Shown: positions 28,906 to 38,916 of the stretch, piece by piece
Layout of the letters: each line of letters opens with the position of its first letter
How positions within the stretch are numbered: position 1 is the stretch's first letter
Assembly: GCF_018913465.1 (NCBI RefSeq)
Contig: NZ_JABAPM010000004.1
Location: 146,387-210,386 of the forward strand
Origin: Arcanobacterium phocae
GTDB lineage: Bacteria > Actinomycetota > Actinomycetes > Actinomycetales > Actinomycetaceae
Reading direction: 5' to 3'
Length of the DNA stretch: 64,000 bases
Position numbers and translations under genes: made by a program
Notes under the pieces: generated by a model
What the model saw: the letters and a program-made list of their open reading frames with translations, nothing else
Told to the model about the DNA's origin: nothing
The model's database searches: none

Positions 28906-31089
28906 TTACTTCTTCGGTGTCAGATAGACGACGCCGAGCGGTGGCAACTGGACTAGTGCGGACTGTGCCCGGCCGTTCCACGGCACGTCTTCGGTGTGGA
29001 CTGCGCCCATGTTCCCAACGCCAGAACCGCCGTATTCGAGGGCGTCAGTGTTGACGATCTCTTCCCATTCACCAGCTTCTGGTAAGCCGATTCGGTAGTC
29101 CATGTGTGGTGTACCGGCGAAGTTGATCGCGGCAACAACGACGTCGTCGTCAATTGAGGACTTACGGATGAATGTTAGGACGTTATTGTCGCCGTCGGAT
29201 CCATCAATCCATTCGAAACCACGCTGAGTGAAATCGTCCGACCACAAGGCTGGATGCTCTTTGTAGACCTGGTTCAACCGAGCTAAGCAGGACATAACAC
29301 CGTCATGATTTGGATTGTCAATCAACCACCAATCAAGACCCTTGCCTTCGTTCCATTCCGAGATCTGAGCAAACTCTTGACCCATGAACAAAAGCTGCTT
29401 GCCTGGATGCGCCCACTGATAACCGAACAGCAATCGTACACCAGCTAGCTTTTGCCAAGCGTCGCCAGGCATCTTCTCGTATAGAGAGCCTTTTCCGTGA
29501 ACGACTTCGTCGTGCGAGATAGGCAATGCGAACTGCTCAGAGAATGCGTACACCAAGGAGAAGGTGATTTCGCCATGGTGCCAGCGCCGGTTGATTGGCT
29601 CTTCTTGCATGTAGCGCAGGGTGTCATTCATCCAGCCCATATTCCACTTTAGGCCGTATCCGAGTCCGCCTTCGGTGGTCATCCGGGTGACGCCTTCCCA
29701 TGAGGTGGATTCCTCTGCGATCATCATGATGCCTGGATGGTTTCGGTAGGCGGTAGCATTCGTTTCTTGAATGAACGAAATTGCTTCGAGGTTTTCTCGG
29801 CCACCGTACTGGTTCGGCTCCCATTGTCCAGCTTGACGTGAGTAGTCAAGGTAGAGCATAGATGCAACGGCGTCAACGCGGATACCGTCGATATGGAACT
29901 CTTCGAGCCAGTAAAGCGCATTGGCTACCAGGAAGTTCTTCACTTCGTTACGTCCAAAGTTGAACACATATGTGCCCCAGTCTGGATGTTCGCCACGTAA
30001 CGGGTTTGGATCTTCAAACAGTGGAGTGCCATCGAATCGGGCCAGCGCCCAATCGTCCTTCGGGAAGTGGGCAGGCACCCAGTCCATGATGACGCCGATG
30101 CCAGCCTTATGTAGTTCGTTGATGAGATAACGGAGCTCATCAGGGCTTCCAAAGCGAGCGGTTGGGGAGTAGTAGCCAGTAACCTGGTATCCCCACGATG
30201 GACCGAACGGATGCTCTGCCAGCGGCATGAACTCAACGTGAGTGAAGCCCAAGTACTTGACGTGGCCGATCAACTGTTCTGCTAGGTCTTTGAAATCGAG
30301 ACCCATCCGCCACGAGCCGAGGTGTACTTCGTAAATGGAAATTGGACCCGTGTGTGGATCGATTTCGCCACGTTTAGTGACCCATTCGTCGTCGTTCCAA
30401 TCAAAATGGGTATCCGTAATGATGGATGCGGTTGACGGTGGAACCTCGGTACGGCGCGCAAAAGGATCGGCCTTCTGATGCCAGGAGCCGTCCGAATATT
30501 GGATTTCAAACTTGTAGCGGGCGCCTTCTTTGGCACCCGGGACGAATAGTTCCCACACGCCCGATGCGCCCATCGTGCGCATGGCAGAGACGGTCCCGTT
30601 CCACGCATTGAAATCGCCGACGACGCGCACAGCTTTCGCATTCGGAGCCCATACTGCAAAGGCAGTTCCAGAAACTGGGCCCATCAAAGTCTCGTAGGTT
30701 CGTAGATGCGCACCCATGACTTCCCAGAGGCGCTCATGGCGTCCCTCGTTAAAGAGGTAGATGTCCATTTCACCAACAGTTGGCAAGAAACGATATCCAT
30801 CGTCGCCGATAGAATCGAAGTCTCCATAGCGGGCACGAATGCGATAGTCGCGAATATCTTTTCCAGGCAATACCGCAACCCATACACCGTTGTATTCGTG
30901 GGTAGCCGGATATTCGTCATTCGGAGTAATAACAGTAACTTCGTCTGCTAGTTGCCGAATGACGCGCACTGTCACGTTATTGCCGTCCGAATGCGGTCCG
31001 AGAATATCGTGTGGTGCGTGATAGTAGCCGTTGGAGATGGCATCGAGGATATCGGTGCCAACATGAATTGGTTCTAATTGTGCGTTCAT
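28906..31089 (-). CDS. glgB: 1,4-alpha-glucan branching enzyme
   Basis: GH13 enzyme that moves alpha-1,4 chains to make alpha-1,6 branches in glycogen-like glucan. 727 aa: N-terminal carbohydrate-binding (CBM48) region with AVWAPNAKAVRVVGDFNAW, central barrel, C-terminal beta domain. Nucleophile Asp in DGIRVDAV near residue 404, acid/base Glu in IAEEST near residue 458, and SHDEVVHGKGSL for the third carboxylate. The start MNAQLEPIH at 31089 follows GGGAAAA; codons upstream are open but not protein-like. It lies 38 bases after the maltokinase gene, last in the GlgE-pathway operon, matching its role of branching the linear GlgE product. Confidence 0.95.
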   Translation of the reverse strand: MNAQLEPIHVGTDILDAISNGYYHAPHDILGPHSDGNNVTVRVIRQLADEVTVITPNDEYPATHEYNGVWVAVLPGKDIRDYRIRARYGDFDSIGDDGYRFLPTVGEMDIYLFNEGRHERLWEVMGAHLRTYETLMGPVSGTAFAVWAPNAKAVRVVGDFNAWNGTVSAMRTMGASGVWELFVPGAKEGARYKFEIQYSDGSWHQKADPFARRTEVPPSTASIITDTHFDWNDDEWVTKRGEIDPHTGPISIYEVHLGSWRMGLDFKDLAEQLIGHVKYLGFTHVEFMPLAEHPFGPSWGYQVTGYYSPTARFGSPDELRYLINELHKAGIGVIMDWVPAHFPKDDWALARFDGTPLFEDPNPLRGEHPDWGTYVFNFGRNEVKNFLVANALYWLEEFHIDGIRVDAVASMLYLDYSRQAGQWEPNQYGGRENLEAISFIQETNATAYRNHPGIMMIAEESTSWEGVTRMTTEGGLGYGLKWNMGWMNDTLRYMQEEPINRRWHHGEITFSLVYAFSEQFALPISHDEVVHGKGSLYEKMPGDAWQKLAGVRLLFGYQWAHPGKQLLFMGQEFAQISEWNEGKGLDWWLIDNPNHDGVMSCLARLNQVYKEHPALWSDDFTQRGFEWIDGSDGDNNVLTFIRKSSIDDDVVVAAINFAGTPHMDYRIGLPEAGEWEEIVNTDALEYGGSGVGNMGAVHTEDVPWNGRAQSALVQLPPLGVVYLTPKK

Positions 31090-31127
31090 AAATCTATTTT
31101 CCCATGTTTTTGTGTGATGTACATCTA

Positions 31128-32525
31128 TTAATCGGTATGTTTTGAAAAGAAAAGTGCAGTTTTTACTCCGGCGAGAGGAATATCGATCCAATGTGGGCGT
31201 GAAATTGCTTCGTAGCTGACTTCATAGAGAGCTTTGTCTAAAATGAGTGCATTCAGAAGACGCATAGCGGTAGCATCTAAAACTCCGTAGCCATCCAGAA
31301 ACGCGGTGCGAGCTTCGTGCGCCCACACGTCACATTGGTGTTTATCAGCACCGGATTTGGCAGCCGACCCAGCAGCATAATGGAACGATCGAATCATGCC
31401 GGCAACATCGCGTAACGCCAGATCAGGTTCCGTCCGCTGCGCCAAGGGGCGTAATGGTTCGCCTTCGAAATCCAATGCCACCCAGCCGCGGTGTGGAACA
31501 TCGAGGACTTGACCCAGGTGATAGTCTCCGTGGATGCGTTGTCCGAGTGGCCAATCGATGTGGGCGACGTCGTCGTAAACGGCAAAAATATCGGCTTGCG
31601 TATTACTGAGTTGCGGGGCGTCGCGTAACGCTTGGGATGCGCGTTCTTTCCATGTTTCGACGACGGACTCAGGCGAAATCTTCCGCGTTCCGAAACGTTG
31701 GGCTAACTGTTGGTGAATCTCGCGAGTCATGGCTCCGAGTGCGGTGATTCGTTCTCGCTGCGGGGGAGACATGACCGGTCCATGCGTGTTTAATTCGTCG
31801 GTGAAAACTTGCCAAGCATCTACTGAGCCGGCAAGGAATTCTTGGGCGACGAACAGATCAGCGTAATCTACGCCCGGCCACGATCCAATAACTGAACCAT
31901 ATTGGCGTGGCACGCTGGAAACACCCCGAGCATCGAGGGCTTGCTGTAGTTCAACATCTGGGTTGTGTCCCGCATTGACCACACGGAATAGCTTGCATAT
32001 CAAGCCGACGGGATCTCCGGAGAGACCGGAATCGTAGCGGTAAATAATCGACGTATTTGACTGCTCGGATGTGAGTTTGTGTGCACTAACTGGGTGTGGC
32101 AATTGAGTGCAATCGCGGGCCGGGGTGAGACGGAGTGTTAGGTTTTCGCCAGCATTGTCCACGGTGAATGCCGGGTCAGAAGTGTTCGCCGTCGTCCCAC
32201 CGAGCAACGCGTAGAGATCGGATTGTCCATGGGGGTGGTCAGTAGCATCGAATATCGTCACTGCCGTGAAATCGCTGTTACCTCCATCGATTATCCCGAT
32301 GAGTCCGGCGCCTTCTTGGGCTCCAATTTGATAGGTCAACGGCACGCTAAAAACAAGGCCGTCGATATCGAGCACGTGGATAATGGTTTGGGAATCGTCG
32401 GCAGTTGACGGTAAGGCACAGCTTGCCAGTGCAGTAATCTGTTCGGCTTGCGAGCCGCGGAACCAGCGTGCCCCGCCGATCCACGGCTTTAGCTCAGCAA
32501 TAACATGAGAGAAATCGATTATCAT
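31128..32525 (-). CDS. mak: Maltokinase
   Basis: Phosphorylates maltose to maltose-1-phosphate with ATP, giving the GlgE donor. 465 aa; aminoglycoside-phosphotransferase-like fold with the catalytic loop HGDYHLGQ near residue 333 and the metal-binding DFEGEP about 18 residues later, both characteristic of Mak/Pep2. N-terminal maltokinase cap domain with WIGGARWFRG. In many actinobacteria Mak is fused to TreS; here they are separate genes with a 4-base ATGA overlap, so expression should be closely matched. Confidence 0.9.
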   Translation of the reverse strand: MIIDFSHVIAELKPWIGGARWFRGSQAEQITALASCALPSTADDSQTIIHVLDIDGLVFSVPLTYQIGAQEGAGLIGIIDGGNSDFTAVTIFDATDHPHGQSDLYALLGGTTANTSDPAFTVDNAGENLTLRLTPARDCTQLPHPVSAHKLTSEQSNTSIIYRYDSGLSGDPVGLICKLFRVVNAGHNPDVELQQALDARGVSSVPRQYGSVIGSWPGVDYADLFVAQEFLAGSVDAWQVFTDELNTHGPVMSPPQRERITALGAMTREIHQQLAQRFGTRKISPESVVETWKERASQALRDAPQLSNTQADIFAVYDDVAHIDWPLGQRIHGDYHLGQVLDVPHRGWVALDFEGEPLRPLAQRTEPDLALRDVAGMIRSFHYAAGSAAKSGADKHQCDVWAHEARTAFLDGYGVLDATAMRLLNALILDKALYEVSYEAISRPHWIDIPLAGVKTALFFSKHTD

Positions 32526-34216
32526 TGCGGATCCCTTGTTAACTCGAGCCAGAAAAAGTCACGAGAACCGAGCGTCATATGGTAGTCGCCACCCTCGCCA
32601 ATAGCAGGGAACTGCGCCCCGCCAAACACGTCTCGCACCGCATAACCAGCAAACTCGGAAACCGTGACCTTTGCGGCGCGGGCAGTGTTAGCCAAGTTCA
32701 TCACGCACAAGATTGCTTGATCGTCATTCACACGGGTGAAAGCTAGGACGGATTCGTCGTCGGCATCGCGCAACTCAAACGAGCCATTGCCTAAGACCGG
32801 ATATTGCGAACGTACCCGCAACATTCCGTGCATCCAATGCAACAGCGAGGAGGACTGCGCCAGCTGGGATTCCACATTGGTGCTTTGATAGTGGTAGGCA
32901 AGTGATTGTACGAGCGGTAAATACAGTTGACCCGGGTCAGCATCGGAAAAACCGGCATTGCGATCGGGCGTCCACTGCATTGGGGTGCGGACGGAATCGC
33001 GGTCAGGGAGCCAAATGTTGTCTCCCATGCCGATTTCATCGCCGTAGTAGAGGCAAGGTGAGCCGGGCAGCGAGAGCAGCAACGCGTTCGCTAACTCCAA
33101 TTCGGCTCGGGAGTTACCCAGCAACGGAGCCAATCGGCGTCGAATACCAACATTCGCGCGCATACGCGGGTCTTCGGCATACCAGCCATACATTTTTGCG
33201 CGCTCTTCGGTGGAGACCATCTCCAAGGTCAGCTCGTCGTGGTTGCGCAAGAACGTTCCCCATTGCCCGCCGGCTGGAATATCCGGGGTAGCTTTGAGGA
33301 TTTCGCGAATAGCGGTGGCGCGCTGGTCGCGTAACGCATAGTAGATTCGCGGCATGACGGGGAAGTGGAAGCACATGTGGCATTCCGGATTCTCATCGGT
33401 GCCGTAGTATTCGACTACGTCCTCCGGCCACTGGTTGGCTTCAGCAATGAAGATTCGCCCCGGGTAGGCCTCATCGATTTCCCGCCGCAGCCGCGCAATG
33501 AATTCGTGTGTCCGCGGTAGGTTTTCGCAGTTCGTTCCTTCTTCTTCGAAAAGATACGGAATAGCATCTAGGCGGAATCCGTCGACGCCGATCTCGCACC
33601 AGAACTTAACGACGTCGATAATGGCGTCCTGTACAGCCGGGTTTTCAAAATTAAGATCTGGCTGATGGGAGAAGAACCGGTGCCAGAAGTATTGCCGGCG
33701 AACCGGATCGAACGTCCAGTTTGAGGCTTCGGTGTCGATAAAAATAATGCGCGCATCGGCGTAGTCCTCATCGGTGTCTCGCCACACATAAAAATCGCCG
33801 TAGGGGCCGTCCGGGTTTGCCCGCGAGCTTTGGAACCACGGGTGCTGATCGGATGTGTGGTTGGCGACGACGTCGATCACGATCCGAATACCGCGTTCGT
33901 GTGCTTGTTCGACGAGCTCGGCGAAATCCTCCATCGAGCCATATTCAGAATTAACCGCAGTATAGTTCGAAATATCGTATCCGCCGTCGCGCATCGGGGA
34001 CGGATAGAACGGTGGAATCCACAGTGCGTCAACGCCGAGCCATTGCAGGTAATCGAGGTGATCGATCAGACCACGAAAATCACCGGTTCCGGTGCCGTGT
34101 GTATCGCCGAAGGCGCGCAACAACACCTCGTAAAAGACGGCGGTGCGGAACCAGTTGGGATCAGGCACGATGCCCGGTCGGTCGAGCGGTGGCACATTGA
34201 TAGCGGATTTGGTCAA
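32522..34216 (-). CDS. treS: Trehalose synthase (maltose alpha-D-glucosyltransferase)
   Basis: Interconverts trehalose and maltose within the GlgE pathway. 564 aa GH13 enzyme: nucleophile Asp near residue 212 in DGFRLDAIPY, Glu near residue 257 in FIAEANQWP, and LRNHDELTLEM near residue 324. The N-terminus WFRTAVFYEVLLRAFGD and the TEERAKMYGWYAEDPRMRAN region are typical of TreS. The start is TTG, overlapping the glgE stop (TTGA) with GAAGGTG upstream. It ends in a beta domain without a fused kinase, as the kinase is the next gene. Confidence 0.93.
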   Translation of the reverse strand: MTKSAINVPPLDRPGIVPDPNWFRTAVFYEVLLRAFGDTHGTGTGDFRGLIDHLDYLQWLGVDALWIPPFYPSPMRDGGYDISNYTAVNSEYGSMEDFAELVEQAHERGIRIVIDVVANHTSDQHPWFQSSRANPDGPYGDFYVWRDTDEDYADARIIFIDTEASNWTFDPVRRQYFWHRFFSHQPDLNFENPAVQDAIIDVVKFWCEIGVDGFRLDAIPYLFEEEGTNCENLPRTHEFIARLRREIDEAYPGRIFIAEANQWPEDVVEYYGTDENPECHMCFHFPVMPRIYYALRDQRATAIREILKATPDIPAGGQWGTFLRNHDELTLEMVSTEERAKMYGWYAEDPRMRANVGIRRRLAPLLGNSRAELELANALLLSLPGSPCLYYGDEIGMGDNIWLPDRDSVRTPMQWTPDRNAGFSDADPGQLYLPLVQSLAYHYQSTNVESQLAQSSSLLHWMHGMLRVRSQYPVLGNGSFELRDADDESVLAFTRVNDDQAILCVMNLANTARAAKVTVSEFAGYAVRDVFGGAQFPAIGEGGDYHMTLGSRDFFWLELTRDPQ

Positions 34217-36294
34217 GGTAACACCTTCACAGATAGAATATGGGCAACTTGACCGTGCGGATCAAGACGTACGTATGGAGCTTCGTTCCACAGATAGGTT
34301 TCGCCGTTCATTTCGTCAGTAACCTCGAGGATTGGTCCGTTATCCCATCGCGGCGAAATATCAAACGGGGAGAGGTCAAGATACACATTAGCATCCCGGG
34401 ATGCGTACGGATCGAGATTGACGACGACGATAACCGCATCCAGTGTGCCATCCGGAGTTTCCTCGGGGCGGGCAATCTTAGTGAACGACACGATCTTGTC
34501 ATTCGAGGTGGCATTAATTGTGACATTGCGTAACCGCTGCAAAGCTGTATGCTTGTTGCGAATCGAATTGAGTAGTTTCAGCAATGTGGACATGCCGTTA
34601 TGTTCAGCAACCGCATAGTTGCGGGGCTTGTACTCGTATTTCTCGTTGTCGATCTGTTCTTCGGCATCTGGGCGCGCAATATTCTCCACGAGCTCGTATC
34701 CGTTGTAGATTCCCCACGTTGGCGAACCGGTGGCCGCCAGAATCGCGCGGATTGCAAACGCTGGGATTCCACCGCGTTGCATATACGGGGTGAGAATATC
34801 GTGGGTTGTGGGCCAGAAAGCTGGGCGCAGACGATGTGCTGACTCGTGCGAGATTTCCCAGAGGTATTCCTCAATTTCTTGGCGTTCATTACGCCACGCG
34901 AAATACGTATAGGACTGATGGAATCCGACTGTGCCAAGGGTTTGCATCATCGGCGGGTTGGTGAAGGCTTCTGCTAGGAAAATAATGTCCGGATGGTTTT
35001 GGCGGAATTCGCCAAGGAGCCGCTGCCAGAATGCCACCGGCTTGGTATGCGGATTGTCGACTCGGAAGATAGTAACTCCGTGGCTAACCCACAGTTCAAG
35101 GATGCGCTTGATCTCTTGGTAGATACCTTCTGGATCATTATCAAAGTTTAATGGATAGATATCTTGATACTTCTTCGGCGGGTTTTCGGCGTAAGCAATC
35201 GTCCCATCAGCGCGGGTGGTAAACCACTCAGGATGTTCAGTTACCCACGGATGATCCGGGGAACACTGCAAGGCTACGTCCATGGCAACTTCCATGCCCA
35301 GCTTATGAGCTTTTGCTACGAAAGCATCAAAATCCTCGAAGGTGCCGAGCGTCGGATCGATGGCATCGTGACCGCCGTCAGCTGACCCAATGGCATACGG
35401 TGAACCCGGATCGCCTGGTTGTGCAGTAAGTGAGTTATTGCGGCCTTTGCGATTCGACGTTCCGATTGGATGAATCGGGGTTAGGTAGACGACGTCGAAG
35501 CCCATCCCGGCGATACGATCCAGATCAGTGGCCGCGGTGCGCAAGGTACCCGATGTCCATTTGCCGGTTGCCGGATCCTTTTTAGCACCGATAGAGCGTG
35601 GAAAGATCTCATACCATGATCCGACAAGTGCGCGCTGCCGATCTACGAAGAGCGGATATTCTTTCGAGCGAGACACCAGTTCTTTAACTGGATATTTAGC
35701 TAGTGCTTCTTGAACTTCAGGCGCTCGGGCAGCAGCTAGCTTGATTTCGGGCAGTGCACGTTTCTTGGAGATGACCGTCAGAGCTTCGCGTACGGCAGCG
35801 CGTTCGGCAGACCGTACCGGAGCGGCCTTAACTGCCTTCTTGAACAAGAGTTCTGCTTCGGCGAATACGAGTGGAATATCGATTCCAGCTGGCACTTTGA
35901 TTTCTGCATTATGCAACCACGTAGCATACGGATCAGACCATGCTTCAACGTAAAAGCGATGAGCACCAGGCGCACGTGGTGTTAGCCAGCCCTCGTAACG
36001 GAACAGGCCAGGGGAGACGTCACGCATCGGAGATTCTTGAAGAACATGCCCATTAGCGTCAACTAAGACGACTGCGGCTGCGAACTTATCGTGTCCTTCC
36101 CGGAAAACAGTGGCTTGTACCGGGAACGACTCGTTAACAGTCGCCTTCACTGGAGCTGTTCCATCGAGCAACTGAGGAGTTACCTCAACGATAGGGATGC
36201 GGCTAATAGCCGGGATTGGCGTTTGCTTAGGAGCGCGTACTCGCTGCTGAGAAGTCTTGCGAGCTGGTCTGGTTTTACGTTGCGAAGTAGTCAC
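34213..36294 (-). CDS. glgE: Alpha-1,4-glucan:maltose-1-phosphate maltosyltransferase
   Basis: Extends alpha-1,4-glucan by two glucose units from maltose-1-phosphate. 693 aa: N-terminal immunoglobulin-like domain, inserted helical part, then the GH13 barrel. GlgE hallmarks are ENPPKKYQDIYPLNFDND near residue 375, nucleophile Asp in FRVDNPHTKP near residue 413 and Glu in LAEAFTNPP near residue 439. The first 25 residues are a basic, Arg/Lys-rich tail of low complexity. The GTG start has no ribosome site and lies seven bases after a -10-like TAGACT, so the mRNA is probably leaderless. First gene of glgE-treS-mak-glgB. Confidence 0.95.
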   Translation of the reverse strand: MTTSQRKTRPARKTSQQRVRAPKQTPIPAISRIPIVEVTPQLLDGTAPVKATVNESFPVQATVFREGHDKFAAAVVLVDANGHVLQESPMRDVSPGLFRYEGWLTPRAPGAHRFYVEAWSDPYATWLHNAEIKVPAGIDIPLVFAEAELLFKKAVKAAPVRSAERAAVREALTVISKKRALPEIKLAAARAPEVQEALAKYPVKELVSRSKEYPLFVDRQRALVGSWYEIFPRSIGAKKDPATGKWTSGTLRTAATDLDRIAGMGFDVVYLTPIHPIGTSNRKGRNNSLTAQPGDPGSPYAIGSADGGHDAIDPTLGTFEDFDAFVAKAHKLGMEVAMDVALQCSPDHPWVTEHPEWFTTRADGTIAYAENPPKKYQDIYPLNFDNDPEGIYQEIKRILELWVSHGVTIFRVDNPHTKPVAFWQRLLGEFRQNHPDIIFLAEAFTNPPMMQTLGTVGFHQSYTYFAWRNERQEIEEYLWEISHESAHRLRPAFWPTTHDILTPYMQRGGIPAFAIRAILAATGSPTWGIYNGYELVENIARPDAEEQIDNEKYEYKPRNYAVAEHNGMSTLLKLLNSIRNKHTALQRLRNVTINATSNDKIVSFTKIARPEETPDGTLDAVIVVVNLDPYASRDANVYLDLSPFDISPRWDNGPILEVTDEMNGETYLWNEAPYVRLDPHGQVAHILSVKVLP

Positions 36295-36328
36295 AACACC
36301 TAGTCTAATCTAGTTACCTACGTCTCAA
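36294..36328 (-). promoter_or_regulatory. Leaderless-type promoter of the glgE operon
   Basis: On the minus strand, TTGAGA (36323-36328), 15 bases, TAGACT (36302-36307), seven bases, then the GTG start codon. Transcription would begin at or next to the first base of the start codon. The spacing between boxes is short. Confidence 0.5.
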
Positions 36329-36420
36329 AAATTATTAGACGTTTTGGTGCCTGGTTGATATTTAAATTCTTTTGATGAGGGCGAGGTGTTCTCTCCCCAG
36401 CTCTGGTTTTTACATAAAAA

Positions 36421-36455
36421 TGCTGGTGGGATTGGCTGTGCCAATCCCACCAGCA
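36421..36455 (-). terminator. Rho-independent terminator of glgP
   Basis: TGCTGGTGGGATTGGC and its exact complement enclose three bases. Read on the minus strand the stem is followed by TTTTTATG, a good T tract. The remaining bases up to the glgE start carry only the glgE promoter. Confidence 0.9.
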
Positions 36456-36484
36456 TTGGTTTAAGCGCTGATCAGATCAACTAA

Positions 36485-38851
36485 TCAGATCGTGTGTGGC
36501 GTAATCTTCCACACTTCGCGGGCGTAATCGCCGATGGTGCGGTCCGAAGAGAACCGGCCCGATTCAACGATATTCTTCCACGTCATCTTGGCCCAGTGGC
36601 GACGATCTCGGTAATCAGCAGCCATCCGGTCACGAGTCTCGCGGTAAGAAGCGAAATCACCGAGTACGTAGTAGATGTCAGCTGGCTCCCAGCTTGGCTC
36701 GTAGAGCGAGTTGAGCAGATCATGGAACATTCCGGTTCCGCCGTCGTCGAGCGTGCCGTCAACAAACGCATCCAGTACCCGCTTCAAACCAGGGGTTTGC
36801 TCTGCGGTGGCGCGTGGGTTGTAGTTCGCGCGAAGCTCCGGAAGCTCTTCTTCCTTAGCACCGAAAATGTAGGCATTTTCTTCGCCTACGGAGTCAAGGA
36901 TCTCAACGTTTGCGCCGTCGAGAGTACCGAGCGTCAACGCACCGTTCATCATGAACTTCATATTTGATGTTCCAGATGCTTCCTTACCGGCAGTAGAAAT
37001 CTGCTCGGAAACATCAGCGGCTGGAATAATGTGCTCTGCTGGCGAAACATTGTAGTTTTCCACGAACAGAACCTGAATCTTGCCGTCCATGTCTGGGTCA
37101 TTGTTAATCAATCGGCCGATTTCATTAATGAGCTTAATGATTGCCTTAGCGCGCACGTAGCCAGGAGCTGCCTTCGCGCCGAAGATAAACAGGCGTGGGG
37201 CAACGTCAAGAGTCGGATCGTCCTTCAACCGGAAGTAGAGATCCAAGATGTACAGTGCGTTCATCAACTGACGCTTGTACTCGTGTAGGCGCTTGATCTG
37301 AACGTCGAAGATAGCATCTGGATTAACGCTGACGCCTTGACGGTTCTTGATCCACGCTGCGAAATCAGCCTTATTAGCTGCCTTGATGTCATTAACGCGA
37401 TCCAAGATGGCGTCGTCGTCACCAAAGTGTTCCAGCTTCTTGAGCTCATCAAGATTGCGTACCCAAGCATCTGAACCGAGCAGTTCAGTCAGGAGTGATG
37501 CTAGACGTGGGTTGCACTGGTTGAGCCAACGGCGTGGGGTAACACCGTTGGTCTTGTTGTTGAACCGTTCTGGCCAGATGTCGTGCCAGTCGTGGAGCGT
37601 GTCCTTCTTGATAATCTCGGTGTGCAGCGCGGCAACACCGTTGATGGAGTATGCGGCGTAGCAGGCGATCCAAGCCATGTGAACACGATTGCCCTGGATT
37701 GGTGCCATGTATTCGATCTTGCCCGGGTGATACCCGCCGGCAGCGAGTTCCTCGCGGAACCGGCGATCGATTTCGCGCACGATTTCGCTGATACGTGGGA
37801 AGAGACGATCGAAGATTGTCATTTCCCAGGTTTCGAGGGCTTCTGCCAACACGGTGTGGTTGGTGTAGCCGAAGGTGTGGGAGACAATATCCCATGCCTT
37901 TTCCCAAGAGTATCCATGCTCGTCGAGCAGTAGGCGCATGAGCTCTGGAATTGCGAGAACTGGGTGGGTGTCATTGAGCTGGATGCAGTTGAATTCGTGG
38001 AAGTCATCCAGGGTGTCGTGATGTGCTAGATGGTTGTCGACGATTGCCTGCAATGATGCCGAGCAGAAGAAGTACTGCTGGCGAACACGCAAGACCTTGC
38101 CTTCGTAAGTGGAGTCATTCGGGTAAAGAACACGGCAAATATCGTGGACGCGCTCGCGCTCAACGATAGCGTCGGTGAAGCGCTGGGAGTTGAAGGCGTC
38201 GTAGTCGAATTCCTTGGTTGGCTCAGCCTTCCACATGCGCAAGGTGTTGACGTTCTTGGTGCCGTAGCCGGTGATCGGCATGTCGTAAGGAATTGCGCGA
38301 ACATCGAGATCAGCGTACTTGACGATGCGCTGTTCTTCTTCACGGCGAATAACGAAGGGGTAGCCTTCTTCCATCCATGCGTCTGGCTCTTCTTCTTGGA
38401 AGCCATCATTGAACAGCTGGCGGAAAAGGCCGTAGCGGTAAAGGATGCCGTAGCCGCGCACTGGCAGATCCATCGTTGCACACGAATCAAGGAAGCATGC
38501 TGCTAGGCGGCCAAGACCACCGTTTCCGAGTGCGGCATCGTGTTCCTCTTCGAGAACGTCGGAAAGGTTCTGCCCGAAAGCGTTGAGAGCTTCGGTGGCT
38601 TCATCGACCATTCCGAGGTTGGTGAGGTTGTTCAGGAGCGCACGGCCCATGAGGAACTCAGCGGAGAAATAGTGCTGCATACGGGTAGCGTTGTATGTTT
38701 CTTCGGTGCGCTGCCAGTTGTCTGCGATACGGTCGACGACGGCGTTAGACGTAGCCGACCAGTATTCCATCGGAGTTCCGGAATGCTCGTTGCGACCGGA
38801 CACGGCACGCATCTGCATGCCGATTGCTGAAGTAGTATCAGGACGGGTCAT
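36485..38851 (-). CDS. glgP: Glycogen/alpha-glucan phosphorylase
   Basis: Releases glucose-1-phosphate from the non-reducing ends of alpha-1,4-glucan with phosphate and pyridoxal phosphate. 788 aa, the usual length for family GT35. The PLP lysine lies near residue 631 in EASGTSNMKFMMNGALTLG, and GNGGLGRLAACFLDSCATM is near residue 108. Start ATG 38851 behind AAAGGGAAAAC. It has its own terminator and sits upstream of the GlgE operon on the same strand, as a separate unit: degradation next to synthesis. A LacI-like dyad around AACGTT (38917-38928) lies in its upstream region. Confidence 0.96.
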   Translation of the reverse strand: MTRPDTTSAIGMQMRAVSGRNEHSGTPMEYWSATSNAVVDRIADNWQRTEETYNATRMQHYFSAEFLMGRALLNNLTNLGMVDEATEALNAFGQNLSDVLEEEHDAALGNGGLGRLAACFLDSCATMDLPVRGYGILYRYGLFRQLFNDGFQEEEPDAWMEEGYPFVIRREEEQRIVKYADLDVRAIPYDMPITGYGTKNVNTLRMWKAEPTKEFDYDAFNSQRFTDAIVERERVHDICRVLYPNDSTYEGKVLRVRQQYFFCSASLQAIVDNHLAHHDTLDDFHEFNCIQLNDTHPVLAIPELMRLLLDEHGYSWEKAWDIVSHTFGYTNHTVLAEALETWEMTIFDRLFPRISEIVREIDRRFREELAAGGYHPGKIEYMAPIQGNRVHMAWIACYAAYSINGVAALHTEIIKKDTLHDWHDIWPERFNNKTNGVTPRRWLNQCNPRLASLLTELLGSDAWVRNLDELKKLEHFGDDDAILDRVNDIKAANKADFAAWIKNRQGVSVNPDAIFDVQIKRLHEYKRQLMNALYILDLYFRLKDDPTLDVAPRLFIFGAKAAPGYVRAKAIIKLINEIGRLINNDPDMDGKIQVLFVENYNVSPAEHIIPAADVSEQISTAGKEASGTSNMKFMMNGALTLGTLDGANVEILDSVGEENAYIFGAKEEELPELRANYNPRATAEQTPGLKRVLDAFVDGTLDDGGTGMFHDLLNSLYEPSWEPADIYYVLGDFASYRETRDRMAADYRDRRHWAKMTWKNIVESGRFSSDRTIGDYAREVWKITPHTI

Positions 38852-38916
38852 GTTTTCCCTTTCAGGACTGTTGCGGGCAGTTAGCCCGATTCCTTACATC
38901 GTAATCGTAGCGTAGA

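Noticed and set aside
29130..29160. Frequent GACGTCGTC-like runs across the window, first suspected as a DNA motif
   Set aside because: Nearly all fall in coding frames as Asp-Asp or Val-Val codons, so codon preference explains them.
37485..38506. Several open frames of 120-154 codons on both strands within glgP
   Set aside because: All overlap the phosphorylase coding sequence, have no ribosome sites and show no protein-family pattern.
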